Shown: one piece after another, positions 1 through 7,994 of the stretch
Position numbering within the stretch: the first letter of the stretch is position 1
Layout: every line of letters starts with the position of its first letter
DNA from: Ruegeria sp. R13_0
GTDB taxonomy: Bacteria > Pseudomonadota > Alphaproteobacteria > Rhodobacterales > Rhodobacteraceae
Reading direction: 5' to 3'
Assembly (NCBI RefSeq): GCF_017743995.1
Contig: NZ_JAGHRB010000010.1
Span: 124,001 to 188,000 of the forward strand
Length of the DNA stretch: 64,000 nucleotides
The notes under the pieces: model-generated
Database searches by the model: none
What the model was told of the DNA's origin: nothing
Seen by the model: only the letters and a program-made list of their open reading frames with translations
Position numbers and translations under genes: made by a program

Positions 1-1
1 C

Positions 2-364
2 GAAAGCCCGAAAGCCAAGCGCGTCGAGGCTCGCTTCCCTGACCCAGCTGCGAACCCCTACCTGGCGTTTGCTGCGCTGCTTATGGCTGGTCTGGACGGC
101 ATCAAGAACAAGATCGATCCGGGCGAAGCCATGGACAAGAACCTGTACGATCTGCCTGCTGAAGAACTGGCCGACATCCCGACCGTTTGCGGCTCGCTGC
201 GTGAGGCTCTGGAAGCTCTGGCATCCGATCACGACTTCCTGCTGCAGGGCGACGTGTTCACCAAAGACCAGATCGACGGCTACATCGCACTGAAGATGGA
301 AGAGGTCGAAACCTACGAGCACACACCGCACCCGGTAGAATACGGCATGTACTACAGCTGCTAA
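2..364 (+). CDS. glnA: glutamine synthetase type I, C-terminal part (5' end outside window)
   Basis: This is the last 120 residues of the ammonia-assimilating enzyme that makes glutamine from glutamate, ATP and ammonium. The fragment opens with the conserved C-terminal GS region ([17 protein letters not shown], then [11 protein letters not shown]) and carries the loop KNLYDLP. The tyrosine of that loop is the adenylylation site in GSI-beta enzymes, so post-translational control by GlnE is expected (established for the family). It ends in YGMYYSC and is followed by a strong hairpin terminator, so it is the last gene of its transcript. Upstream glnB is likely by analogy but lies outside the window. 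Confidence 0.95.
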   Translation, partial: ESPKAKRVEARFPDPAANPYLAFAALLMAGLDGIKNKIDPGEAMDKNLYDLPAEELADIPTVCGSLREALEALASDHDFLLQGDVFTKDQIDGYIALKMEEVETYEHTPHPVEYGMYYSC

Positions 365-386
365 GCCGGTTGCAGACCTACCATTC

Positions 387-418
387 CAAGGGCGTCCATT
401 CGGGCGCCCTTGTTTCGT
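387..418 (+). terminator. rho-independent terminator after glnA
   Basis: An eight-base stem CAAGGGCG / CGCCCTTG (387-394 with 405-412) is followed by a T-rich stretch, about 25 bases after the glnA stop codon. Confidence 0.75.
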
Positions 419-467
419 TTGGCGTGATCTTTCAAACTGACAGTCAAAACAGGTTGGGAGAGAGCGC

Positions 468-1112
468 ATGTCACCCGATGACCCGTTCGCGCAATTCACC
501 GAATATGTGACCTCGGCGGAACAGCTGGAAGGCATTACCGGCGCGCCATTGCCTCAGATCATCGCAAAGGAACTGTCGGCTCTGGATCAGATGTGCCGGG
601 ACTTCATCGACAGGTCCACATTCTGCCTGATAGCATCAGCCAACCCGGACGGGTATCTTGATATCTCGCCGCGTGGCGATCCCGAAGGCTTCGTGCATGT
701 CATCTCGGATAAAATGCTCGCTATCCCTGACCGACCCGGCAACAAACGCGTCGATACCTTTCACAACGTTCTGAAAGACCCACGCGTCAGTGTAATCTTC
801 TTCGTCCCCGGCAAGATGGAGACGCTGCGCCTTCGCGGTACGGCGCGCATCTGTTCCGATGAAACGCTCTTGGGTACCATGGCCATCAAAGGCAAAGCGC
901 CCAAGTTGGCGCTGCTGATCCATGTCGAAACCGCCTTTGCCCACTGCCCTAAATGCGTCATCCGCTCCAACCTCTGGCAGCCGGAGAACTGGCCTGACTC
1001 CTCAGACCTGCCGAATATGAACGCGATGATGGTCAAACACGCCAAGATCGACAAAACCCCCGATGAATGGTTCGAAGACCTCAAGCAAGCAGGTGAGTTG
1101 GACCTGTATTAA
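468..1112 (+). CDS. pyridoxamine 5'-phosphate oxidase-like FMN-binding protein (MSMEG_1061-like)
   Basis: A 214-residue protein of the PNPOx-like split-barrel flavoprotein superfamily. The segment FIDRSTFCLIASANPDGYLDISPRGD, followed by IPDRPGNKRVDTFHNVLKDPRVSVIFFVPG, is the typical FMN/substrate-binding core, and the C-terminal AHCPKCVIRSNLW resembles the end of the MSMEG_1061-type subfamily. The start ATG has a good ribosome-binding site (GGGAGAGAG) about four bases upstream. It stands alone between the glnA terminator and the lytic transglycosylase. Family members reduce or oxidise small flavin-dependent substrates; the substrate here cannot be read from the sequence. Confidence 0.75.
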   Translation: MSPDDPFAQFTEYVTSAEQLEGITGAPLPQIIAKELSALDQMCRDFIDRSTFCLIASANPDGYLDISPRGDPEGFVHVISDKMLAIPDRPGNKRVDTFHNVLKDPRVSVIFFVPGKMETLRLRGTARICSDETLLGTMAIKGKAPKLALLIHVETAFAHCPKCVIRSNLWQPENWPDSSDLPNMNAMMVKHAKIDKTPDEWFEDLKQAGELDLY

Positions 1113-1175
1113 ACCCTTTGCGAAGCAAGGGCTGGCGGCTAGCCTTGGTGCAGATTGTATGAAGGAATTGACCTT

Positions 1176-1967
1176 ATGTTGCGCATTCTAACCCTGACGC
1201 TCGCCCTGTCTGCACCGACGCTTGGTCTCGCGGCCCCCTGTGGGAATACCAGTGCCGGGTTCGAGGCTTGGAAAGCAGATTTCGCAAAGCAGGCCAAGAA
1301 ATCCGGGGTAAAGAAGAAGGGCCTGCAGGCCTTGGCGCAAACGCAATATGCGACCGGAACCATTGCCGCGGATCGCAACCAGAAAAGCTTCAAATACTCG
1401 CTGGACAAATTCATGCGCGTGCGCGGGGCCGATACCATCGTTGCACAGGGACGCAAACGGAAGGCCAGAAACCCGGATTTCTACGCCGCGTTGGAACGCC
1501 AATATGGAGTTCCCGCCGGGGTTCTGATCGCCATCCACGGCATGGAAACCGGCTTTGGGGGTTTTATGGGCGACAGTCAGGTTGTGTCAGCAATAACCAC
1601 TCTGGCCTATGATTGTCGCCGATCCGAGTTCTTCATTCCCCATGCAATTGGGGCACTGAAGCTGGTCGATCAGGGCAGTATCACCATGGCGACAAAAGGG
1701 GCAAAACATGGCGAGTTGGGCCATACTCAGTTTCTGCCCGGCAACGCGCTGACCTACGGTGTCGATGCTACTGGGGACCGGCGTGTGGACTTCTACAACA
1801 TGACGGATGCGTTGGCCTCAACCGCCAATTTCCTGCGCAAGAAGGGCTGGAAACCCGGTCGCGGCTACCAGCCGGGGCAGCCAAATTTCAAGGTTATCCA
1901 GCAGTGGAACGCAGCCTCGGTTTACCAGCAATCGATCGCGATAATGGCCGCCCGAATCGATGGATAG
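1176..1967 (+). CDS. lytic murein transglycosylase (MltB/SLT family)
   Basis: A 263-residue exported enzyme expected to cleave the MurNAc-GlcNAc bond of peptidoglycan, forming 1,6-anhydro ends. A cleavable signal peptide (MLRILTLTLALSAPTLGLAA) precedes the domain. The catalytic glutamate is in IAIHGMETGFGGFMG (about residues 117-131), and ELGHTQFLPGNALTYGVD is the second conserved block of the MltB-type fold. I chose ATG 1176 because a GAAGGAAT ribosome-binding site lies just upstream and the signal peptide starts there; an in-frame TTG at 1155 is possible but less likely. It is shorter than E. coli MltB (about 360 aa) and has no obvious extra peptidoglycan-binding domain. Confidence 0.85.
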   Translation: MLRILTLTLALSAPTLGLAAPCGNTSAGFEAWKADFAKQAKKSGVKKKGLQALAQTQYATGTIAADRNQKSFKYSLDKFMRVRGADTIVAQGRKRKARNPDFYAALERQYGVPAGVLIAIHGMETGFGGFMGDSQVVSAITTLAYDCRRSEFFIPHAIGALKLVDQGSITMATKGAKHGELGHTQFLPGNALTYGVDATGDRRVDFYNMTDALASTANFLRKKGWKPGRGYQPGQPNFKVIQQWNAASVYQQSIAIMAARIDG

Positions 1968-2167
1968 CCTGGCCGCGATCCCGCCGCGCGCCTCTCACAG
2001 TTCAGCCACAATATCGCCATAGTTGTACGGAAAAAGCCTCAATCGCTTGGTTTCCAAAGCGTAATCAATCAATCTGAATTTCGATTTTTTTTGCAATTTC
2101 GCCAAATTCTGCCCCACATCGCGCTTTAGAATGCTTCCCAAGACGGTTTGCGACAAAGGAATGCGCA

Positions 2168-3064
2168 GTGACCAAAAATCACAGCTATCATGGCGGCTTG
2201 CAATTTGCAGGCGACACCGACGGCGCAGTCGAGCGTTTCGGAACCATTGTCGCTGCGACCCTGGAAGACTACGGCCACCTCGTTGAGCGCAAGGCCCTGC
2301 TGAGCAACACAGAGGCCAGCATCGTCTGCAGCCAGTATCTCGTGCGGCTCACGCTCGAGACCGAGGACCTGCAGCCCGACGACCGGCATGAGCGTCTGGA
2401 CCGTGCCGCCGGGCTGAAGACCCTGGTCAGGCCGTCTGCGTCGCGTCCTCGCAACCGTTTGGTTATCAAGATCTCCCCGGTGTCCCCCCTGCTGGATGAT
2501 TCCGAGATCTCGGAGCTGATGCTGGTGGTCATCCTGTATCGCATGGTCGACATCTGCTCATCCCAGCGGGTGGAATGGATGTCGCCGCACACGGTTCTGA
2601 CCGTCGAGCAGTTCATGAGCGCCTTCGACACGCTGGCGCCGACCAAACCCAGAAGCCGCAAGCAGATTTTTCAGGCCGTGACAGGGCAATTTGCGGGCTT
2701 GAACTATCCGGAACTCGAAGAGCCCGAGATTGCCGCCCCTGCCCCCCGCCCCATCCAACTAACCGATGAGCAATTGCTGAGCATCGCCTTTCGCACCGAA
2801 GATGACCCGGTGGCGCAGGCCACGCCCGATCCGCAAGAGGAAACCTCGGATCGTCCCAGCGACGCCCTACGGCTGAGCAGCTGGTGCCTGACGGGTGTAG
2901 TCGCAAGCATGTCCGCTCCGATTGCTGTGTCGATGGCTGCGGTCAACCTGATCCGAGGTGAGGATTTCCGCCTGAACACACAAGTTCTGGTCTTTACCAT
3001 TGCGATCGTAGCGCTGAACACCAGCAACGCGTTTGCCGATGTCGCCACCGTGCTTGGCATGTAA
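2168..3064 (+). CDS. conserved hypothetical protein with C-terminal membrane anchor
   Basis: A 298-residue protein that I do not recognise. It begins at GTG with AAGGA eight bases upstream. The N-terminal 200 residues are soluble and mixed charged, followed by a proline/glutamate-rich linker (about residues 178-230), and then two hydrophobic stretches (about 238-260 and 273-296), the second running almost to the C-terminus. This fits a cytoplasmic domain tethered to the inner membrane. No enzymatic motif is visible. It is monocistronic, with a clear terminator after it. Confidence 0.7.
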   Translation: MTKNHSYHGGLQFAGDTDGAVERFGTIVAATLEDYGHLVERKALLSNTEASIVCSQYLVRLTLETEDLQPDDRHERLDRAAGLKTLVRPSASRPRNRLVIKISPVSPLLDDSEISELMLVVILYRMVDICSSQRVEWMSPHTVLTVEQFMSAFDTLAPTKPRSRKQIFQAVTGQFAGLNYPELEEPEIAAPAPRPIQLTDEQLLSIAFRTEDDPVAQATPDPQEETSDRPSDALRLSSWCLTGVVASMSAPIAVSMAAVNLIRGEDFRLNTQVLVFTIAIVALNTSNAFADVATVLGM

Positions 3065-3092
3065 CCTCATTACCGAAGACCCTCCTTGGAGG

Positions 3093-3114
3093 CCCCGCCA
3101 TCAGGCGGGGTTTT
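3093..3114 (+). terminator. terminator of the 2168-3064 gene
   Basis: A perfect seven-base stem CCCCGCC / GGCGGGG (3093-3099 with 3104-3110) and loop ATCA are followed by TTTT. The stop codon of the convergent DUF3445 gene (3101-3103) lies inside the loop, so the hairpin also forms the end of that reading frame. Confidence 0.8.
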
Positions 3115-3853
3115 CCATTTTTGGCAGCTGGTTTGCAGACAAAACATAGGTATGGATCGAAAACACCACGGCGCGCGTTTCCGGTAGGCGCAGAAGTGTC
3201 TGGCGCTCACTTCGCAAATAAGGGGCGCGACCACGATCGCGGATTTCACGCGGATTGCTGGCGCTACGGGGCTGGTGCAGCTCAGGGTCGTCATACCAGA
3301 GGGCATTGAACCGCCAGAGCGGTCGCCCCGGTTGTATCCCGTCAAACAGGCGCTGCACACGACGAGCGATATTGTCATCATAACTGTCCACGGGCACATG
3401 AATTCCAACCAACGGCCGCATAAACTTTTCACGCAAGCGCCAACTGGCTGGAAAGCACAGGATCGCACCGGTCAGAACATGCTCATCCCCGTGTTTCTGG
3501 AGGATGCAGAAATCCTCTTGCACCAGATTGCACAGCGTATCCAACGGGTTTGCAAAATCAATCGGCACACGAACACCATCCGGGCGCAAAGCGCAGTCCG
3601 TCGCCTCTGGGTAGGTTTTGCGCAGCACAAGCTGTAACAGCTCTTGCGCGGCTGGCTCCGCCTCGGGGGACAGGGCCAGCACATCGTCCCGCTGGCTTTT
3701 CAACAGCGCGGCACGGTGCGCCATTTGCGCGGCGAATGCATCGTCCTGGTGCAACCATTCCGACATATCGGTGGGCTGAATGCCCGGCAAGGCGCGGGTT
3801 TGGCTCGGATCGTATGGGATACTGGACTGTAAAATGGCAACCATGCCATCCAC
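3101..3853 (-). CDS. DUF3445 family protein, putative haem-dependent oxidative N-demethylase
   Basis: A 250-residue protein of the DUF3445 / haem-dependent oxidative N-demethylase-like family. Recognisable blocks are DVLALSPEAEPAAQELLQLVL, NLVQEDFCILQ, LTGAILCFPASWRLREKF (the hallmark block), the HVPVDSYDDNIARRVQRLFDGI segment and LPETRAVVFSIHTYVL near the end. Family members characterised in methylotrophs take part in dimethylamine-type N-demethylation, which is established for some homologues only. It is divergent from dddP with a 115-bp spacer, suggesting shared control in methylated-osmolyte use (inference). The start is GTG 3853 or ATG 3844; neither has a strong ribosome-binding site. 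The haem ligand cannot be assigned by eye. Confidence 0.75.
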   Translation of the reverse strand: MDGMVAILQSSIPYDPSQTRALPGIQPTDMSEWLHQDDAFAAQMAHRAALLKSQRDDVLALSPEAEPAAQELLQLVLRKTYPEATDCALRPDGVRVPIDFANPLDTLCNLVQEDFCILQKHGDEHVLTGAILCFPASWRLREKFMRPLVGIHVPVDSYDDNIARRVQRLFDGIQPGRPLWRFNALWYDDPELHQPRSASNPREIRDRGRAPYLRSERQTLLRLPETRAVVFSIHTYVLSANQLPKMENPA

Positions 3854-3910
3854 TTATCATTGGCCTGACCGACTGTCGGCAAAAAAGCGACCAAGAATCC
3901 GTCGTATTCT

Positions 3911-3948
3911 TCTGGGACACCCCAGACCGAAGTTTGATACCTCTGGGG
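3911..3948 (+). promoter_or_regulatory. mutually exclusive hairpins / repeats in the dddP leader
   Basis: Three short segments lie 20-58 bases upstream of the dddP start: A TCTGGG (3911-3916), B CCCAGA (3921-3926, extendable to CCCCAGA from 3920) and C TCTGGGG (3942-3948). B can pair with A over a 4-base loop or with C over a 15-base loop, but not with both. They may be alternative RNA structures in the leader or a repeated protein-binding half-site in the DUF3445/dddP intergenic region. Confidence 0.4.
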
Positions 3949-3968
3949 CGAACCAGCAGAGGCCAGTC

Positions 3969-5312
3969 ATGAACCAGCATTACCGCGACACGCGTAAAAT
4001 CGACCCGACCCGAGGCGCAACGCTCGGCGATGGTACGCCGAATGACAATGACCGAATCGAAATCGGGCCCACGCAACTTGCCTTTGAGGAATGGGCAGCA
4101 GCCGGGCTGGTCCTGCCTAACCTCGAGCGTATGCGGGAATATCGCTGGAAGCGTCTGACCCAAGCCATCGTGGATCGTGGCTATGGCGGGCTGCTGATTT
4201 TTGACCCGCTCAATATCCGCTATGCAACCGACAGCACGAACATGCAGCTGTGGAACACCCACAACCCATTCCGCGCCGTTCTGCTGTGCGCTGACGGGTA
4301 TATGGTGATCTGGGACTACAAGAACTCACCTTTCCTGTCCGAATTCAACCCGCTTGTGCGCGAGCAGCGCTCGGGCGCGGACCTGTTCTATTTCGACCGG
4401 GGCGACAAGGTGGATGTCGCGGCTGATGTGTTTTCGAACGAGGTGCGGATCCTGATCGAGGAACATAGCGGCGGCAACAAGCGTCTGGCCGTCGACAAGA
4501 TCATGCTGCACGGTCTGCGCGCGCTTGAGGCGCAGGGTTTTGAGGTGATGGAAGGCGAAGAGCTGACCGAGAAAACCCGCGCCATCAAAGGCCCGGATGA
4601 GATTCTGGCCATGCGCTGCGCCAGCCACGCCTGCGAAACCGCCGTGGCTGAGATGGAGAAATTCGCCCGCGCCAATGTGGGGGATGGCAAGACCTCGGAA
4701 GATGACATCTGGGCGGTTTTACACGCTGAAAACATCCGCCGCGGTGGCGAGTGGATTGAAACCCGCCTGCTGGCTTCGGGTCAGCGCACCAACCCGTGGT
4801 TCCAGGAATGCGGCCCACGCATCACCCAACAGAACGAGATCATCGCCTTTGATACCGATCTGGTTGGCTCTTACGGGATTTGCGTGGATATCTCGCGCAC
4901 TTGGTGGATCGGTGACCAGAAGCCGCGCCCGGACATGATCTATGCCATGCAGCACGCGCATGAGCATATCATGACCAACATGGAGATGCTGAAACCCGGC
5001 GTCATGATCCCTGAGCTTACCGCCAATACACATAGGCTCGATGACAAGTTTCAGGCCCAGAAATACGGCTGCCTGATGCATGGCGTCGGTCTGTGCGATG
5101 AATGGCCTCTGGTCGCGTACCCGGACAAAGCGGTCGCGGGCGCCTATGACTACGCACTCGAACCCGGCATGGTCCTGTGCGTTGAGGCCGCCGTTGGTGA
5201 GGTCGGTGGGGACTTTTCGATCAAGCTGGAAGATCAGGTTCTGATCACCGAAGACGGCTATGAGAACCTGACCAAATACCCGTTTGATGCCCGTTTGATG
5301 GGGCTGGAATAA
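3969..5312 (+). CDS. dddP: dimethylsulfoniopropionate lyase DddP
   Basis: A 447-residue M24-peptidase-fold enzyme that cleaves DMSP to dimethyl sulfide and acrylate. Counting from ATG 3969, the two-metal (iron) ligands described for Ruegeria lacuscaerulensis DddP are all present at the same numbers: Asp295 and Asp297 (AFDTD), Asp307 (CVDIS), His371 (LMHGVG), Glu406 (CVEA) and Glu421 (KLEDQ). The catalytic-pocket residues Trp95, Tyr366 and Asp377 are present too. AGAGG lies seven bases before the start. The open frame reaches back to 3780, but that part overlaps the divergent DUF3445 gene and has no family similarity. It is cytoplasmic. The precise numbering match makes DddP, rather than a proline peptidase, nearly certain. 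Confidence 0.97.
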   Translation: MNQHYRDTRKIDPTRGATLGDGTPNDNDRIEIGPTQLAFEEWAAAGLVLPNLERMREYRWKRLTQAIVDRGYGGLLIFDPLNIRYATDSTNMQLWNTHNPFRAVLLCADGYMVIWDYKNSPFLSEFNPLVREQRSGADLFYFDRGDKVDVAADVFSNEVRILIEEHSGGNKRLAVDKIMLHGLRALEAQGFEVMEGEELTEKTRAIKGPDEILAMRCASHACETAVAEMEKFARANVGDGKTSEDDIWAVLHAENIRRGGEWIETRLLASGQRTNPWFQECGPRITQQNEIIAFDTDLVGSYGICVDISRTWWIGDQKPRPDMIYAMQHAHEHIMTNMEMLKPGVMIPELTANTHRLDDKFQAQKYGCLMHGVGLCDEWPLVAYPDKAVAGAYDYALEPGMVLCVEAAVGEVGGDFSIKLEDQVLITEDGYENLTKYPFDARLMGLE

Positions 5313-5316
5313 GCAC

Positions 5317-5508
5317 TCAATCCGGCCAGGTTGAACGCCGGACATTCCCGTGCCAATCCTCGTATGGAAGGGCGGCTTCGACACTGGTCGGGGTCGCCCT
5401 TTCCCAATTCTGACCCAGTGAAAAGCCCAATACCCCGCTAAGCGCGATAAGGATCAGCAGATCAGCGCGGAGGTTATGCTGGCGCGGAGCGCATGCCGTA
5501 TGTGTCAT
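5317..5508 (-). CDS. small predicted membrane protein
   Basis: A 63-residue protein with a short basic N-terminus, one hydrophobic segment (LLILIALSGVLGFSLG, about residues 17-32) and a polar C-terminal tail ending WHGNVRRSTWPD. An AGGAG ribosome-binding site sits six bases before ATG 5508, supporting translation. It ends four bases from the dddP stop codon in convergent orientation. I know of no function. The topology suggests a single-pass inner-membrane protein with a periplasmic tail. Confidence 0.6.
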   Translation of the reverse strand: MTHTACAPRQHNLRADLLILIALSGVLGFSLGQNWERATPTSVEAALPYEDWHGNVRRSTWPD

Positions 5509-5724
5509 CTCGGTCTCCTTGTCTTGCTTGGTGTGACAGCTGCAAGATGGGGGGAAGAGATCAATTATGAAAACGAATATTTGATGTGTGTATCATCACA
5601 TTTCGTGAATACCGAAATAATCACTGGTTTTTGCTCACCTTCCCGTGACGCTTCCTACAATGGGGTTGAGACATCCGGCACAACTGCACACTATTGATCC
5701 CATACCGAAATCCAAGGAACTGCC

Positions 5725-6939
5725 ATGCCCACCGAACGCATCACTTTTGCCGGTCACGACGGCGGCCGTCTGGCCGCGCGACTCGACCTGCCGGAAGGAC
5801 CCGTCCTGGCGACCGCTCTGTTTGCGCATTGCTTCACCTGCTCAAAGGACATTCCTGCCGCGCGTCGGATTTCGGCCCGTTTGGCGGCAATGGGCATTGC
5901 CGTTTTGCGTTTTGATTTCACGGGACTGGGCCATTCCGAGGGTGAGTTCGCAAACACAACCTTTACTTCGAATGTGGAGGACCTGATCGCGGCCGCGCAC
6001 TACCTTGTGGGCCGAGACATGCCCCCCGCGTTGCTGATTGGGCATTCCCTCGGGGGCGCTGCGGTTCTGCGCGCGCGGGCGGGCATTCCTTCGGTCAAGG
6101 CGGTGGTAACGCTTGGGGCGCCAGCCGATCCAGGGCACGTCTCGCACCATTTCGAACAGGCCCTGCCCGAGATCGAACAAGAGGGCAGCGCCGAGGTTTC
6201 TCTGGGCGGTCGCCCCTTCCGCATTGGCAAGGCCTTTGTCGATGACATCTCGGAGGCCGCGTTGACCCCCTCGGTCGCCGACCTGAAGGCCGCGCTTTTG
6301 ATCCTGCACGCACCGCGGGATGAGACGGTGAGCATCGACAATGCCAGCACGCTCTTTATGGCGGCCAAACATCCCAAAAGCTTCGTGACGCTCGACGATG
6401 CCGATCACCTGATCACGCGCGCCAAAGACGCCGAATATGCCGCTGATGTCATTTCGGCGTGGGTGTCGCGTTACATCGAACTGCGCCCGCCTGCCCCGCC
6501 ACCGGGCGCGCCCGAAGGTGTTGTCCGGGTGACCGAGGCCGATCCCAATGGCTTTTTGCAAGATATCCAGGCGGGACCGCGCCATCACGTCGTCGCAGAT
6601 GAGCCCGCCTCATACGGCGGTACGGATCGCGGCATGTCGCCTTACGGCTTTGTCTCGTCGGGACTTGGCGCATGTACGTCGATGACGATCCGCATGTACG
6701 CACGCCGCAAGAAATGGCCGCTGACCCGAGTGTCGGTCGATGTGTGTCACAACAAGGTCCACGCGCAGGATGCCGGACTGAACGGCGACGCCAAGGTCGA
6801 TCTATTCCGCCGCAAGATCCGGCTAGAGGGGCCTCTGGATCAGGCCCAGCGCGACCGTCTTCTGGAAATCGCCGACAAATGCCCGGTGCATCGCACGCTG
6901 GAGGGTTCGGCGCATATCACAACCGAACTCCTCCCCTGA
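5725..6939 (+). CDS. bifunctional alpha/beta hydrolase - OsmC family protein
   Basis: A 404-residue two-domain fusion. Residues 1 to about 255 form an alpha/beta hydrolase with nucleophile elbow GHSLGG (about residues 108-113) and the LDDADHLITRAKDA block containing the likely catalytic histidine. From about residue 275 an OsmC/Ohr-like domain follows, with the cysteine of SSGLGACTSMTIRMYARRK and the second cysteine in KCPVHRTLEG. OsmC proteins reduce organic hydroperoxides with this cysteine pair (established), so the fused hydrolase may release or de-esterify the substrate (inference). AAGGAA precedes ATG by seven bases. The arrangement is known in proteobacteria, but its substrate is not. 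Confidence 0.88.
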   Translation: MPTERITFAGHDGGRLAARLDLPEGPVLATALFAHCFTCSKDIPAARRISARLAAMGIAVLRFDFTGLGHSEGEFANTTFTSNVEDLIAAAHYLVGRDMPPALLIGHSLGGAAVLRARAGIPSVKAVVTLGAPADPGHVSHHFEQALPEIEQEGSAEVSLGGRPFRIGKAFVDDISEAALTPSVADLKAALLILHAPRDETVSIDNASTLFMAAKHPKSFVTLDDADHLITRAKDAEYAADVISAWVSRYIELRPPAPPPGAPEGVVRVTEADPNGFLQDIQAGPRHHVVADEPASYGGTDRGMSPYGFVSSGLGACTSMTIRMYARRKKWPLTRVSVDVCHNKVHAQDAGLNGDAKVDLFRRKIRLEGPLDQAQRDRLLEIADKCPVHRTLEGSAHITTELLP

Positions 6940-6951
6940 GCGTGACGATTC

Positions 6952-7287
6952 TCAGCCCCTGCGAGGCGCGGGCCGATGGATCGGAGGCCGCGCTGCTGGC
7001 GGTCGCGCAACCGGAGGCCGTGGCCGCGCTGGCGGCTTCGCGATCGGCGGCGTCGGACGTGCCGGAGGTCTATTGACTGGCGGTCGGTCCGGCCTGTCCG
7101 GACGGTCGATATCGATATCCACATCCACGTCGTGGTAATAATCGTTCCACAGCATCGAGTCGTAGAAGGGATCATACCCGTATCCGACCCCTACCCCGAC
7201 GCTGACGCCATCACAGGCCGCCAGAGTCAGGCTTGAAATCCCCAGACCCAACACAAGAACGGATCGCTTCATCAGTTTACGTGTCAT
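6952..7287 (-). CDS. small lipoprotein with Pro/Arg-rich tail
   Basis: A 111-residue predicted lipoprotein: signal peptide MTRKLMKRSVLVLGLGISS and lipobox LTLAAC, giving a mature N-terminal cysteine at about residue 24. After an Asp/Tyr-rich stretch (YHDVDVDIDIDRPDRPDRP) the C-terminal half is low complexity, with repeated RPP, ARP and KPP units. AGGAGG lies five bases before ATG 7287. It is nine bases downstream of the next minus-strand gene, so the two are probably co-transcribed. No catalytic domain is visible; the tail may bind anionic polymers or peptidoglycan (inference). Confidence 0.65.
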   Translation of the reverse strand: MTRKLMKRSVLVLGLGISSLTLAACDGVSVGVGVGYGYDPFYDSMLWNDYYHDVDVDIDIDRPDRPDRPPVNRPPARPTPPIAKPPARPRPPVARPPAARPPIHRPAPRRG

Positions 7288-7296
7288 CTGAGCCTC

Positions 7297-7854
7297 CTAT
7301 TGCAACGACCGAAACGACGCGAACACGGCGTTCAGATCATCCACATAGGCAGGATCGGCCCCATTCCGCAGGATTGTCACGGCAATCGCAACGCGCCCAC
7401 GGGGCAGATCAATGATGGTGGCGGTGAAACTTACGCCTCCGTCGCGCGTGCCGGTGCCTCGGATCACCTTGGCGGGCAGCCCTGCAATCCGAGTGTCGCT
7501 GGTGCTGGTCACCGTAGGATCATTCACCAGAAACTTGTCGATATCCTCCAGATACCGCAACCCGTCCTGAATGCTGTTAACTCCTGCCGGCGAGACAAAG
7601 CCCATCCAGACCGAGTCATCCGTGACCGGCTTGAACCCCATCACACGCGCCACAGCGCGGGGGTCGCCCAGCTCCGTGTCTTCAATGTCGCGTGGTCCGC
7701 CTGTGCGCAGCACCCAGAAATCCGGCACCGCAAAGCTGAAGAGCGCACGCTCGGCGTCGGTATAAGTCACCGGGGTATCTGCGGCAGCTGGCACAGCCGC
7801 CCCGACCCAAAGGGCCGCGCAGGCCGCCAGAGCCGTCTTTAAACGAATACGCAT
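7297..7854 (-). CDS. exported protein of unknown function
   Basis: A 185-residue protein with a clear signal peptide (MRIRLKTALAACAALWVGAAVPAAADT, cleavage near AAA-DT). The mature part has the pattern seen in small periplasmic PsbP/DUF1795-like folds: FSFAVPDFWVLRTG at the start and RGRVAIAVTILRNGADPAYVDDLNAVFASFR at the end. This resemblance is structural impression only. It is first of a two-gene unit with the lipoprotein downstream. No active-site motif is seen. Confidence 0.65.
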   Translation of the reverse strand: MRIRLKTALAACAALWVGAAVPAAADTPVTYTDAERALFSFAVPDFWVLRTGGPRDIEDTELGDPRAVARVMGFKPVTDDSVWMGFVSPAGVNSIQDGLRYLEDIDKFLVNDPTVTSTSDTRIAGLPAKVIRGTGTRDGGVSFTATIIDLPRGRVAIAVTILRNGADPAYVDDLNAVFASFRSLQ

Positions 7855-7932
7855 ATCTCAATTGCCTAATTATTTCACTGATCGCAGATTGGCCCGTCGC
7901 GGCTGGTCTTGTCCAGCACCCCCTTGCCTGGA

Positions 7933-7971
7933 AAAGAAAAAACCCGCGCCTCGGATCTCGGGGCGCGGGTT
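7933..7971 (-). terminator. terminator downstream of bioY
   Basis: Ten-base arms AACCCGCGCC / GGCGCGGGTT (7941-7950 with 7962-7971) are followed, on the minus strand, by TTTTTTCTTTTC. It lies 24 bases after the bioY stop. Confidence 0.85.
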
Positions 7972-7994
7972 AGAATTTCAGCAGGCTCAGGCGC

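Noticed and set aside
3780..3968. Upstream extension of the dddP reading frame to an ATG at 3780
   Set aside because: It overlaps the divergent DUF3445 gene, has no DddP similarity, and ATG 3969 gives exact published residue numbering.
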